Of a stretch of 6,686 nucleotides of DNA, positions 1 through 6,686 are shown piece by piece (the stretch's first letter is position 1; every line of letters starts with the position of its first letter). Both the position numbers and the translations under genes were made by a program. The notes under the pieces are model-generated. The model saw only the letters and a list, made by a program, of their open reading frames with translations, had not been told where the DNA came from and did not search any database. Origin of the DNA: Bdellovibrionales bacterium (GTDB lineage: Bacteria; Bdellovibrionota; JAFGOL01); the NCBI GenBank assembly GCA_022710165.1, contig JAKLHL010000079.1, positions 1-6,686 of the forward strand, in the 5' to 3' direction.

Positions 1-1886
1 TGAGGACGCTAAAGGGCGCTTCAGAGACCAACGTTGGTGTTGATGTATACTACCTGACAAAATATAGAAGGTCCAACCAGAACACCTGTGTTAACGAGAA
101 GCCTGTAGTATCTGTAGGCAGCGTCGTTAAAAAAGGTGACGTTCTTGCCGACGGTCCTTCAACGGATAAGGGCGAGTTGGCAATGGGCCAGAACATCCTC
201 GTAGGTTTCATGCTTTGGGGCGGATACAACTTCGAGGATTCAATACTTGTTAGTGAAGAATTGGTCAGGAACGACGTGTTCACCTCTATACATATAGAGG
301 AGTTTGAGTGCGTCGCAAGAGAGACCAAGCTTGGAAGAGAAGAAATAACAAGGGATATTCCGAACATCAGCGAGGAATCCCTTAAAGACCTGGATGAAAC
401 AGGCGTTATAAGGATAGGTGCAGAGGTTCAGCCTGGCAATATCCTCGTCGGAAAGATCACCCCTAAGGGTGAATCGATGCTTTCACCAGAAGAAAAGCTC
501 TTGCGCGCTATATTCGGCGAGAAAGCAAGAGAAGTTAAGGACTCATCTTTAAGAGTGGGCCCTGGCATAGTCGGTACGGTAATAGACGTAAAGATATTCT
601 CTAGGGAAGGTTCTGAAAAAGATGAAAGGCTTAAAGCCATACAGCAGGACCAGATAGAGAGGATGAACCGCGACAGGAAGACAGAGGTCGAGATCATAAA
701 GAACGTTGCCATGGACAGACTTGAAAAGCTGTTGGTGGGCAAAAAGACCACTGGAAAACTGCTCAGCGAGGACGGAAAAGAAAAACTCCTTGATTCAGGA
801 GAGACCATAACAAAAGAAAGGTTCAGGAATGTTCCTTTCGACCTTGTTAACTACATACCATTGAAGGCTGAGACCGAAGAAGAGGTCAACCAGGTGGTCA
901 ATACTGCCAGCAAGCAGATGGACACCATCAACTCTATCTACGAGGAGAAGGTTGAGAACCTCAAGAAGGTCGATGAACTGCCTCCGGGCGTCATAAAGAT
1001 GGTAAAAGTGAGCATCGCCATAAAGAGAAGACTTTCTGTAGGCGACAAGATGGCAGGAAGACACGGGAACAAGGGCGTTATCTCTAAGATACTCTCTGTA
1101 GAGGATATGCCTTACACAGAGAACGGAGAATCACTGCAGATAGTGCTTAACCCTCTCGGTGTTCCTTCACGTATGAACGTAGGACAGATCTTTGAGGTAA
1201 ATCTTGGCTGGGCCGCAAAAGGCATAGGCGAAAAGATAAACGGCATGCTTCAGGCTTGGAGCCCAGAGAACCTAAAGAAATACATAAAGGGCATCTATAA
1301 CTCATCAAAGATAGGCGACCTGATAGACAATGCCAGCGAGAAAGAACTTAAGAACATCGCCGCCAACCTTGTTAAGAAGGGTATATGTTTTGATACCCCT
1401 GTCTTTGACGGAGCGAGCGAAGATTCTATAAGGGACCTTCTGGATTATGCCGGCCTTCCAAAGAGCGGAAAGACCGTTCTTTTTGACGGCAGGACCGGAG
1501 AGCCATTTGACAACGATGTCACCGTCGGTGTTATGTATATGATGAAACTGCATCACCTTGTAGAGGATAAGATGCACGCAAGGTCTACAGGGCCTTACTC
1601 ACTCGTTACACAACAGCCATTGGGCGGAAAAGCTCAGTTCGGTGGACAGAGACTTGGAGAAATGGAAGTTTGGGCAATGGAAGCTTACGGTGCTTCATAT
1701 ACCTTGCAGGAATTCTTAACGGTTAAGTCTGACGACGTAGCTGGAAGAACAAGAGCTTACGAGGCTATAGTGAAGGGTGAGTCCATACATGAACCAGGAC
1801 TTCCAGAATCGTTCAAGGTGCTTGTAAAGGAACTTCAAAGCCTTGCGTTGAACCTTGAGCTTATAGAAAGAGAAGCGATCCAGTAA
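1..1886 (+). CDS. rpoB: DNA-directed RNA polymerase subunit beta, C-terminal part (5' end outside window)
   Basis: Beta subunit of the core RNA polymerase, which with beta' forms the catalytic cleft for transcription. The first full codon is at position 3 and the frame stays open for 627 residues to TAA at 1884-1886. By recalled alignment it starts near E. coli residue 736 of 1342, so the rifampicin cluster lies upstream, outside the window. Visible in order (fragment numbering): GYNFEDSILVSE with the conserved Glu-Asp pair at 78-79; the flap region with GEKAREVKDSSLRV (about 172-185), which contacts sigma in this family; a lineage-variable insertion between flap and active site (about 200-320); GDKMAGRHGNKG (347-358) with the active-site lysines; NPLGVPSRMN with Arg390, matching E. 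coli Arg1106; HARSTG at 525-530; and the C-terminal clamp-anchoring block with LVTQQPLGGKAQFGGQR. No frameshift or missing key residue is seen. The insertion is about 19 residues longer than in E. coli. rpoC follows after 26 nt. Confidence 0.98.
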   Translation, partial: RTLKGASETNVGVDVYYLTKYRRSNQNTCVNEKPVVSVGSVVKKGDVLADGPSTDKGELAMGQNILVGFMLWGGYNFEDSILVSEELVRNDVFTSIHIEEFECVARETKLGREEITRDIPNISEESLKDLDETGVIRIGAEVQPGNILVGKITPKGESMLSPEEKLLRAIFGEKAREVKDSSLRVGPGIVGTVIDVKIFSREGSEKDERLKAIQQDQIERMNRDRKTEVEIIKNVAMDRLEKLLVGKKTTGKLLSEDGKEKLLDSGETITKERFRNVPFDLVNYIPLKAETEEEVNQVVNTASKQMDTINSIYEEKVENLKKVDELPPGVIKMVKVSIAIKRRLSVGDKMAGRHGNKGVISKILSVEDMPYTENGESLQIVLNPLGVPSRMNVGQIFEVNLGWAAKGIGEKINGMLQAWSPENLKKYIKGIYNSSKIGDLIDNASEKELKNIAANLVKKGICFDTPVFDGASEDSIRDLLDYAGLPKSGKTVLFDGRTGEPFDNDVTVGVMYMMKLHHLVEDKMHARSTGPYSLVTQQPLGGKAQFGGQRLGEMEVWAMEAYGASYTLQEFLTVKSDDVAGRTRAYEAIVKGESIHEPGLPESFKVLVKELQSLALNLELIEREAIQ

Positions 1887-1900
1887 AAAAATAAAAGTAT

Positions 1901-1906
1901 AGGAGA
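1901..1906 (+). promoter_or_regulatory. Ribosome binding site of rpoC
   Basis: AGGAGA lies 6 nt before the TTG at 1913. It decides the start: the same frame has a TAA at 1892-1894, and no ATG, GTG or other TTG codon lies between that stop and 1913. The only other nearby TTG (1908) reaches a stop after two codons. Confidence 0.85.
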
Positions 1907-1912
1907 GTTGCC

Positions 1913-4900
1913 TTGAGGGACTTACTAAATTTCTTTGATAAACCGAAAGATCCGCAAAGTTACATTGCGGTTAAGATCTCTTTAGCGTCGCCAGAAAAGA
2001 TCAGGGAATGGTCTAACGGCGAGGTAAAGAAGGCAGAGACCATAAACTACAGGACGTTCAAGCCTGAGAGGGACGGTCTTTTCTGCGCTAAGATATTCGG
2101 TCCTATAAAGGACTATGAGTGTCTTTGCGGAAAATACAAAAGGATGAAACACCGTGGTGTAGTCTGCGAAAAATGCGGAGTTGAAGTTATACAAAGCAAA
2201 GTAAGACGTGAAAGGATGGGCCACATAGAACTAGCTACACCTGTAGCGCACATATGGTTCCTAAGGTCGCTCCCAAGCAGGATAGGCAGCATACTCGACA
2301 TATCATTGAAAGACCTTGAGAAGGTCCTTTACTGTGAAGCTTACATAGTGGTTGACCCTGGCGACACCGACCTCAAAGAAGGCGAGATACTTTCTGAGCA
2401 GATGTACCAGGCCGCTGTAAATACCTACGGCGAGGATTCATTTGAAGCAGGAATGAGCGCTGAGGTAATTAAAAGACTGCTCAAGAACATAGACATAAAC
2501 GAACTTGCAATAAGGCTAAGGAAAGAGATAAAGGAAACTCGTTCTGATACTGATCTTAAGAAACTTGCAAAAAGGCTTAAGATAGTTGAGTCATTCAGGG
2601 CATCACCTAACAAGCCTGAATGGATGATCATGGACGTTGTTCCAGTTCTTCCCCCAGACCTAAGACCTCTTATCCCTCTGGATGGAGGAAGGTTCGCAAC
2701 ATCAGACCTTAACGACCTCTACAGAAGGGTCATAAACAGGAATAACAGGTTAAGAAGGCTCCAGGAACTTAACGCACCAGAAATAATAATCAGGAACGAA
2801 AAGAGAATGCTGCAGGAAGCAGTTGATGCTCTTTATGATAACGGAAGAAGGGGCAAGGTGTTCACAGGTCCTAACAAGAGACCTCTAAGATCGCTCAGCG
2901 ATATGATAAAAGGTAAACAGGGACGTTTCAGACAGAACCTTCTTGGTAAGCGTGTTGACTACTCAGGCCGTTCTGTTATCGTCGTTGGACCTGAACTTAA
3001 ACTGCATCAGTGCGGACTCCCAAAAAAGATGGCGCTTGAACTTTTCAAGCCATTCATATTCAACAAATTAGAAGAGAAAGGTTATGTTACGACCATAAAA
3101 TCTGCAAAGAAGATGGTCGAGAGGGAGAAGGACGAGGTTTGGGACGTTCTGGCTGAAGTCATAAAAGAGCACCCAGTCCTGTTGAACCGTGCTCCTACAT
3201 TGCACAGACTTGGTATACAGGCATTCGAGCCTGTTCTTATAGAAGGTAAAGCCATACAGCTTCACCCTCTGGTATGTACTGCGTTCAACGCAGACTTTGA
3301 CGGTGACCAAATGGCCGTTCACGTTCCTCTTTCAATAGAGGCCCAAACAGAAGCAAGGGTCTTGATGATGTCGACCAACAACATATTGTCTCCTGCAAGT
3401 GGTAAACCTATCGTTGTTCCTACACAGGACATCGTTCTTGGCGTTTACTATCTTACAAGGGAAAGGGTCGGCGCTAAGGGAGAAGGCAAGCACTTCACCA
3501 ACGTTCAAGAAGTCCTTTATGCTTTCAACGAGGGTGTAGTTGATCTGCACGCAAAGATAAAAGCAAGACTTAACGATAAGCTTGAAGAAACAACAGTAGG
3601 AAGGGTCATCCTTTTTGACATCATGCCTCCAGTCGTTCCTTTCGAGGACTACAACAAGGTACTCGACAAGAAAGCTATCGCTGACCTTATAGATTCCTGC
3701 TACAGGTACGCAGGCAACAAGGCAACTTGTATATTGGCAGACAGCCTTAGGACACTTGGTTTCAAGTATTCCACAAAGGCCGGTATATCCATAAACCTTG
3801 AGGACATGATAATACCTCAGGCTAAACATGCAATGATAGAAAAAGCGCAAGAAGAGGTCCAGAAGATCGAGGATCAATACAGGGAAGGTTTGATCACAGA
3901 AGGTGAAAGATACAACAAGATCGTCGACATTTGGGCTGACGCAAGTGATAAGGTCGCAAAAGAAATGTTCAAGGGCATAGCCTTTGAGAAAGTGACCGAC
4001 AAGGACGGTAAGACCGTAGATATCCCTTCATTCAACGCCATCTACATGATGGCTGACTCCGGAGCTAGAGGAAGTGCAGCTCAGATAAGACAGCTGGCCG
4101 GAATGAGAGGATTGATGGCTAAACCTAGCGGAGAGATCATCGAGACACCTATTACGACGAACTTCAAAGAAGGTCTGACGGTGTTGCAGTACTTCATATC
4201 AACCCACGGAGCAAGAAAAGGTCTTGCAGATACAGCTCTTAAGACAGCTAACGCAGGTTATCTGACAAGAAGACTTGTCGACGTTGCTCAGGACTCCATA
4301 GTTACAGAACAGGACTGCGGTACTGTTGAAGGCATAGAGATACAGGCACTGATAGAAGGCGGAGAGGTCATCAAGAAGCTCAGCGAAAGAGTCCTTGGAA
4401 GAACGGTCCTTGAAGATGTGGCTGATCCTTTCACAGGAAGCCTTATAGCAGGAGCTGGCACGATCATAGACGAAGAAGTCGCTGAAAAGATAGATTCAGC
4501 AGGTGTTGAACTTGTTAAGATACGTTCAGCCCTCACATGCAAGGCAAGACGCGGTGTTTGCGCTTCATGTTACGGCAGAGACTTGGCACTTGGTCACAGG
4601 GTCAATATTGGCGAGGCTGTTGGAACAATAGCCGCACAGTCCATAGGTGAACCTGGTACGCAGCTTACCATGAGAACCTTCCACGTTGGAGGAACCGCGG
4701 TAAGAAGAGCTGAGCAGAGCAAGTTCGATTCCAAGTTCAGCGGAAAGATAAAATATATAAAATTAAGAACGGTAGAGAATAAGGACGGCAACTTTACAGC
4801 GATGAACAGGAACGGAGAACTTGCCATACTTGACAACGCAGGAAGGGAAAGAGAAAGACATCCTGTCGTTTACGGTGCAAGGATACTGTTCGCTGACGGG

Positions 4901-6058
4901 TCAGAGGTAAAACCAGGTACTCTTATCGCAGAGTGGGACCCATACTCGATCCCTATCGTGTCTGACGTTACAGGTTATGTTAAGTACATAGACCTTATAG
5001 ACGGTGTAAGTATAGTTGAGCAGGTCGATGAACTTAGCGGACTTTCAAGAAAGGTCGTCACAGAATCAAGGACTGTATCACCAAAGATAACCCTTGTTGA
5101 CGAGGACGGCGAACCTATGAAGAACGCTATAGGTCAGCAGCTCATCTACATAGTCCCTGTAGGCGCTAACATAATGGTTAACGACGGTGATAAGGTATTC
5201 GCAGGAGACGTACTTGTTAAGATACCTAGAGAGACCACAAAAACAAAGGACATCACGGGAGGTCTTCCAAGGGTTGCAGAACTTTTTGAGGCAAGAAAGC
5301 CTAAAGAGTCTGCTATCGTCAGCGAGATAGACGGTATGGTTTCCTTCACCGAGGAATCAAAAGGAAGAAGAAAGGTCATCGTTACACCAGAGATCGGTGA
5401 GCCTAGGGAATATCTGATACCAAAAGGCAAACACGTTACTGTTCAGGAAAGGGATTACATAAGGGCTGGAGAACCTTTGATGGATGGTTCTGTCAATCCA
5501 CATGATATTCTCAAGATACAGGGCGAAAAAGAGGTCTCTAAATATCTTGTTAACGAAGTGCAAGAAGTGTACAGGTTACAAGGTGTTAAGATCAATGATA
5601 AACATATAGAGGTAATAGTAAGACAGATGCTTAACAGAGTAAGGATTATGGATCCAGGTGATACCAATTTCCTTATCAATGAGCAGGTCGAAAAATACTT
5701 ATTTATGGAAGAGAACGAAAGAGTTTCACAGAATGGTGGTACTCCAGCTACTGCAGAAGCATTGCTTCTTGGTATAACCAAGGCGTCATTGACTTCAGAT
5801 AGCTTCTTGGCAGCTGCATCTTTCCAAGAAACAACAAAAGTTCTTACAGAAGCGGCTATTGCAGGAAAAGTGGATTATATGAGGGGTCTAAAAGAGAACG
5901 TGGCCCTTGGTAGACTTATACCTGCAGGAACCGGTCTTACTGTGTATGCAGCATCAGAGTTTAGAGTCGCTGAAGAAGAAGGTTATGCATATGGTACAGA
6001 GACCACAGAAGGGACAAATAGTGGTGCCGATGATGAGTCGGATACCCTTGCATTTTAG
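1913..6058 (+). CDS. rpoC: DNA-directed RNA polymerase subunit beta', complete, TTG start
   Basis: Largest catalytic subunit of RNA polymerase. It is 1381 residues, against 1407 in E. coli. Visible in order: N-terminal zinc site Cys70, Cys72, Cys85, Cys88, at the same numbers as E. coli; DLRPLIPLDGGRFATSDLNDLYRRV from 249, leading into the clamp helices that bind sigma in this family; RVDYSGRSVI; the catalytic NADFDGD with Asp461, Asp463 and Asp465 holding the active-site magnesium; MMADSGARGSAAQIRQLAGMRG; the bridge helix (about 757-792, with HGARKGLADTALKTAN); second zinc site Cys802, Cys876, Cys883, Cys886, spaced as in E. coli; trigger loop with Met920 and His924. The trigger loop is split by an insertion at about 931-1110, equivalent to E. 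coli SI3. The C-terminal block NEVQEVYRLQGVKINDKHIEVIVRQM is intact, and the protein ends in an acidic, variable tail. The TTG start is fixed by an in-frame stop upstream and the AGGAGA site. All key residues are present. Asp codon use changes after about 5470. Confidence 0.99.
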   Translation: MRDLLNFFDKPKDPQSYIAVKISLASPEKIREWSNGEVKKAETINYRTFKPERDGLFCAKIFGPIKDYECLCGKYKRMKHRGVVCEKCGVEVIQSKVRRERMGHIELATPVAHIWFLRSLPSRIGSILDISLKDLEKVLYCEAYIVVDPGDTDLKEGEILSEQMYQAAVNTYGEDSFEAGMSAEVIKRLLKNIDINELAIRLRKEIKETRSDTDLKKLAKRLKIVESFRASPNKPEWMIMDVVPVLPPDLRPLIPLDGGRFATSDLNDLYRRVINRNNRLRRLQELNAPEIIIRNEKRMLQEAVDALYDNGRRGKVFTGPNKRPLRSLSDMIKGKQGRFRQNLLGKRVDYSGRSVIVVGPELKLHQCGLPKKMALELFKPFIFNKLEEKGYVTTIKSAKKMVEREKDEVWDVLAEVIKEHPVLLNRAPTLHRLGIQAFEPVLIEGKAIQLHPLVCTAFNADFDGDQMAVHVPLSIEAQTEARVLMMSTNNILSPASGKPIVVPTQDIVLGVYYLTRERVGAKGEGKHFTNVQEVLYAFNEGVVDLHAKIKARLNDKLEETTVGRVILFDIMPPVVPFEDYNKVLDKKAIADLIDSCYRYAGNKATCILADSLRTLGFKYSTKAGISINLEDMIIPQAKHAMIEKAQEEVQKIEDQYREGLITEGERYNKIVDIWADASDKVAKEMFKGIAFEKVTDKDGKTVDIPSFNAIYMMADSGARGSAAQIRQLAGMRGLMAKPSGEIIETPITTNFKEGLTVLQYFISTHGARKGLADTALKTANAGYLTRRLVDVAQDSIVTEQDCGTVEGIEIQALIEGGEVIKKLSERVLGRTVLEDVADPFTGSLIAGAGTIIDEEVAEKIDSAGVELVKIRSALTCKARRGVCASCYGRDLALGHRVNIGEAVGTIAAQSIGEPGTQLTMRTFHVGGTAVRRAEQSKFDSKFSGKIKYIKLRTVENKDGNFTAMNRNGELAILDNAGRERERHPVVYGARILFADGSEVKPGTLIAEWDPYSIPIVSDVTGYVKYIDLIDGVSIVEQVDELSGLSRKVVTESRTVSPKITLVDEDGEPMKNAIGQQLIYIVPVGANIMVNDGDKVFAGDVLVKIPRETTKTKDITGGLPRVAELFEARKPKESAIVSEIDGMVSFTEESKGRRKVIVTPEIGEPREYLIPKGKHVTVQERDYIRAGEPLMDGSVNPHDILKIQGEKEVSKYLVNEVQEVYRLQGVKINDKHIEVIVRQMLNRVRIMDPGDTNFLINEQVEKYLFMEENERVSQNGGTPATAEALLLGITKASLTSDSFLAAASFQETTKVLTEAAIAGKVDYMRGLKENVALGRLIPAGTGLTVYAASEFRVAEEEGYAYGTETTEGTNSGADDESDTLAF

Positions 6059-6063
6059 GGGTA
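6043..6063 (+). other. Possible RNA hairpin over the rpoC stop codon
   Basis: TACCCTTG (6043-6050) can pair with TAGGGGTA (6056-6063), giving 8 pairs of which two are G-U, around a 5-nt loop CATTT. The rpoC stop TAG (6056-6058) lies in the 3' arm. No run of T follows, so this is not a standard intrinsic terminator. It could slow or process the message between rpoC and rpsL, or be chance. No folding energy was computed. Confidence 0.3.
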
Positions 6064-6064
6064 C

Positions 6065-6096
6065 TTGACATTAAGGACAAAATAAAATAATAGAAT
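6065..6096 (+). promoter_or_regulatory. Possible sigma-70-type promoter upstream of rpsL
   Basis: A perfect -35 hexamer TTGACA is at 6065-6070, starting 7 nt after the rpoC stop codon. The next 25 bases are AT-rich, with two imperfect -10 choices: AATAAT at 6086-6091 (15-nt spacer) or TAGAAT at 6091-6096 (20-nt spacer). Each matches TATAAT at five of six bases, but neither spacing is the ideal 17. A start near 6098-6105 would give an rpsL leader of about 25-30 nt. In many bacteria the str operon has its own promoter, which makes this plausible, but it is unproven. Confidence 0.35.
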
Positions 6097-6116
6097 GCGG
6101 ACTGTTTTAGGAAACT

Positions 6117-6125
6117 AAGGAGAGG
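6117..6125 (+). promoter_or_regulatory. Ribosome binding site of rpsL
   Basis: AAGGAGAGG begins 12 nt before the ATG at 6129. Its AAGGAG core (6117-6122) leaves a 6-nt spacer. It is the strongest Shine-Dalgarno match in the window, which suits a highly expressed ribosomal protein. Confidence 0.9.
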
Positions 6126-6128
6126 AAA

Positions 6129-6503
6129 ATGCCTACGATAAACCAGTTGGTTAAAAGTGAAAGAAAGGTGCAAAAAGCTAAAACAAAAGCACCTGCTCTT
6201 GTGTCTTGCCCACAAAGAAGAGGGGTTTGCATAAGGGTTTATACTACGACGCCAAAGAAACCTAACTCTGCTTTAAGAAAAGTAGCAAGGGTAAGGTTAA
6301 CAAATGGATTCGAAGTAACGGCTTATATACCAGGAGAAGGACACAACCTGCAGGAACACTCTGTTGTTATGATAAGAGGTGGCAGGGTAAAAGATCTTCC
6401 TGGAGTTCGTTATCACATAGTAAGGGGTTCTCTTGACACCGCCGGTGTTGCTAATAGAAAGCAAAGCCGTTCTAAATATGGTGCTAAGAAAGCCACAAAG
6501 TAA
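6129..6503 (+). CDS. rpsL: 30S ribosomal protein uS12 (S12)
   Basis: Protein of the 30S decoding centre that monitors codon-anticodon pairing and affects translational accuracy. It is complete at 124 residues, the same length as E. coli S12. Family blocks visible: MPTINQLV at the N-terminus; CPQRRGVCIRVYTTTPKKPNSALRKVARVRLTNGFEV in the middle; GEGHNLQEHSVVMIRGGRVKDLPGVRYH; and RKQSRSKYG near the basic C-terminus. Lys43 and Lys88 (counting Met1), the residues usually changed in streptomycin-resistant mutants, are the wild-type lysines. Asp89, the site of beta-methylthiolation by RimO in E. coli, is also present; whether it is modified here cannot be seen. The ATG has a strong ribosome binding site. 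The gene starts 70 nt after rpoC and ends 16 nt before rpsG, as in a str operon. Confidence 0.99.
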   Translation: MPTINQLVKSERKVQKAKTKAPALVSCPQRRGVCIRVYTTTPKKPNSALRKVARVRLTNGFEVTAYIPGEGHNLQEHSVVMIRGGRVKDLPGVRYHIVRGSLDTAGVANRKQSRSKYGAKKATK

Positions 6504-6504
6504 G

Positions 6505-6510
6505 AGAGGA
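6505..6510 (+). promoter_or_regulatory. Ribosome binding site of rpsG
   Basis: AGAGGA starts 2 nt after the rpsL TAA and leaves 9 nt before the ATG at 6520. The last base of this motif also opens another ATG (6510-6512), but that frame stops at 6525-6527 after five codons, so 6520 is the real start. Confidence 0.75.
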
Positions 6511-6519
6511 TGACCAGTA

Positions 6520-6686
6520 ATGAGTAGAAAAAAAGCTGCAGAAAAAAGAACGGTTCTTAAAGATCCAAGATTTGGAGATGAAGTCATAACAAGGTTCATT
6601 AACAAGGTTATGATGGAAGGTAAAAGAGGAACCGCAGAATCGATAGTTTATGGTGCTCTTGAACTTATAAAAGAAAAAACAGGTGA
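6520..6686 (+). CDS. rpsG: 30S ribosomal protein uS7 (S7), N-terminal part (3' end outside window)
   Basis: uS7 binds the 3' major domain of 16S rRNA, starts assembly of the 30S head, and lies near the exit site. The window holds 55 full codons of a gene that normally encodes about 156 residues. The N-terminus MSRKKAAEKRTVLKDPRFGDEVITRFINKVMMEGKRGTAESIVYGALELI follows the family pattern: basic N-terminal arm, then D-P-[RK]-[FY], then the F-[IV]-N-x-[LV]-M-x-[DE]-G-K-[RK] helix, then the highly conserved TAESIVY-x-ALE. Position after rpsL supports the call. It is cut by the right edge, with no internal stop before it. Confidence 0.97.
   Translation, partial: MSRKKAAEKRTVLKDPRFGDEVITRFINKVMMEGKRGTAESIVYGALELIKEKTG

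Noticed and set aside
428..808. 126-codon open frame on the - strand
   Set aside because: It is antisense to conserved rpoB. Its Ser/Phe/Leu-rich composition is what reverse-reading Glu/Lys/Arg-rich codons produces.
1887..1912. Terminator or promoter between rpoB and rpoC
   Set aside because: The gap is 26 nt of A-rich sequence with a ribosome binding site, and shows no inverted repeat or promoter pair.
3332..3877. 181-codon open frame on the - strand
   Set aside because: It lies wholly within rpoC, opposite conserved protein sequence. It has no recognisable family match or convincing ribosome binding site, and is the kind of shadow expected from the codon bias.
6104..6115. Inverted repeat GTTT-TAGG-AAAC before rpsL as a terminator
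   Set aside because: It has only four pairs, three of them A-T, and no following T-run. It is too weak to call.
6129..6503. Streptomycin-resistance allele of rpsL
   Set aside because: Lys43 and Lys88 are both the normal lysines, so no known resistance substitution is present at these positions.
6510..6527. Five-codon reading frame ATG ACC AGT AAT GAG TAG overlapping the rpsG start
   Set aside because: Its ATG overlaps the rpsG ribosome binding site and has no properly spaced site of its own. It is most simply a chance reading.
1..6686. A novel defence, mobile or biosynthetic system
   Set aside because: All but about 110 bases are accounted for by four conserved housekeeping genes. No repeats, insertion ends, integrase, CRISPR units or unknown genes were seen on either strand.

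Overview
The window is a stretch of bacterial housekeeping DNA that is entirely on the + strand. It carries the 3' part of rpoB (RNA polymerase beta), complete rpoC (beta'), complete rpsL (ribosomal protein uS12) and the 5' end of rpsG (ribosomal protein uS7). This is the common bacterial junction between the rpoBC genes and the str operon. fusA and tuf would be expected beyond the right edge, and the rest of rpoB, then probably rplL/rplJ, beyond the left edge.

The organism looks Gram-negative and is probably deltaproteobacterium-like or from a related, poorly sampled lineage. RpoC has a roughly 180-residue insertion in the trigger loop, placed as in E. coli, and no large Thermus-type N-terminal insertion. 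RpoB has an insertion between the flap and the GDKMAGRHGNKG motif, about 19 residues longer than in E. coli and resembling remembered deltaproteobacterial sequences. Arginine is written mostly with AGA/AGG and isoleucine often with ATA, even in these highly expressed genes, which argues against an enteric bacterium. The phylum call rests on recall and is weak.

Layout: rpoB (1-1886, 5' end missing); 26-nt gap with the rpoC ribosome binding site; rpoC (1913-6058, TTG start); 70-nt gap with a possible hairpin over the rpoC stop, a possible promoter with a perfect TTGACA box, and a strong ribosome binding site; rpsL (6129-6503); 16-nt gap; rpsG (6520 onward, cut by the right edge). No gene-free stretch reaches 300 bases.

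RpoB and RpoC together form the catalytic core of RNA polymerase. uS12 and uS7 are 30S subunit proteins, uS12 in the decoding centre and uS7 in the head. Their order and tight spacing suggest co-transcription, possibly with an extra start just before rpsL. I saw no mobile element, CRISPR array, tRNA, rRNA or unfamiliar gene system. The points worth a second look are small: the TTG start, the signals between rpoC and rpsL, the short rpsL-rpsG gap, and a local codon-use change near the 3' end of rpoC.
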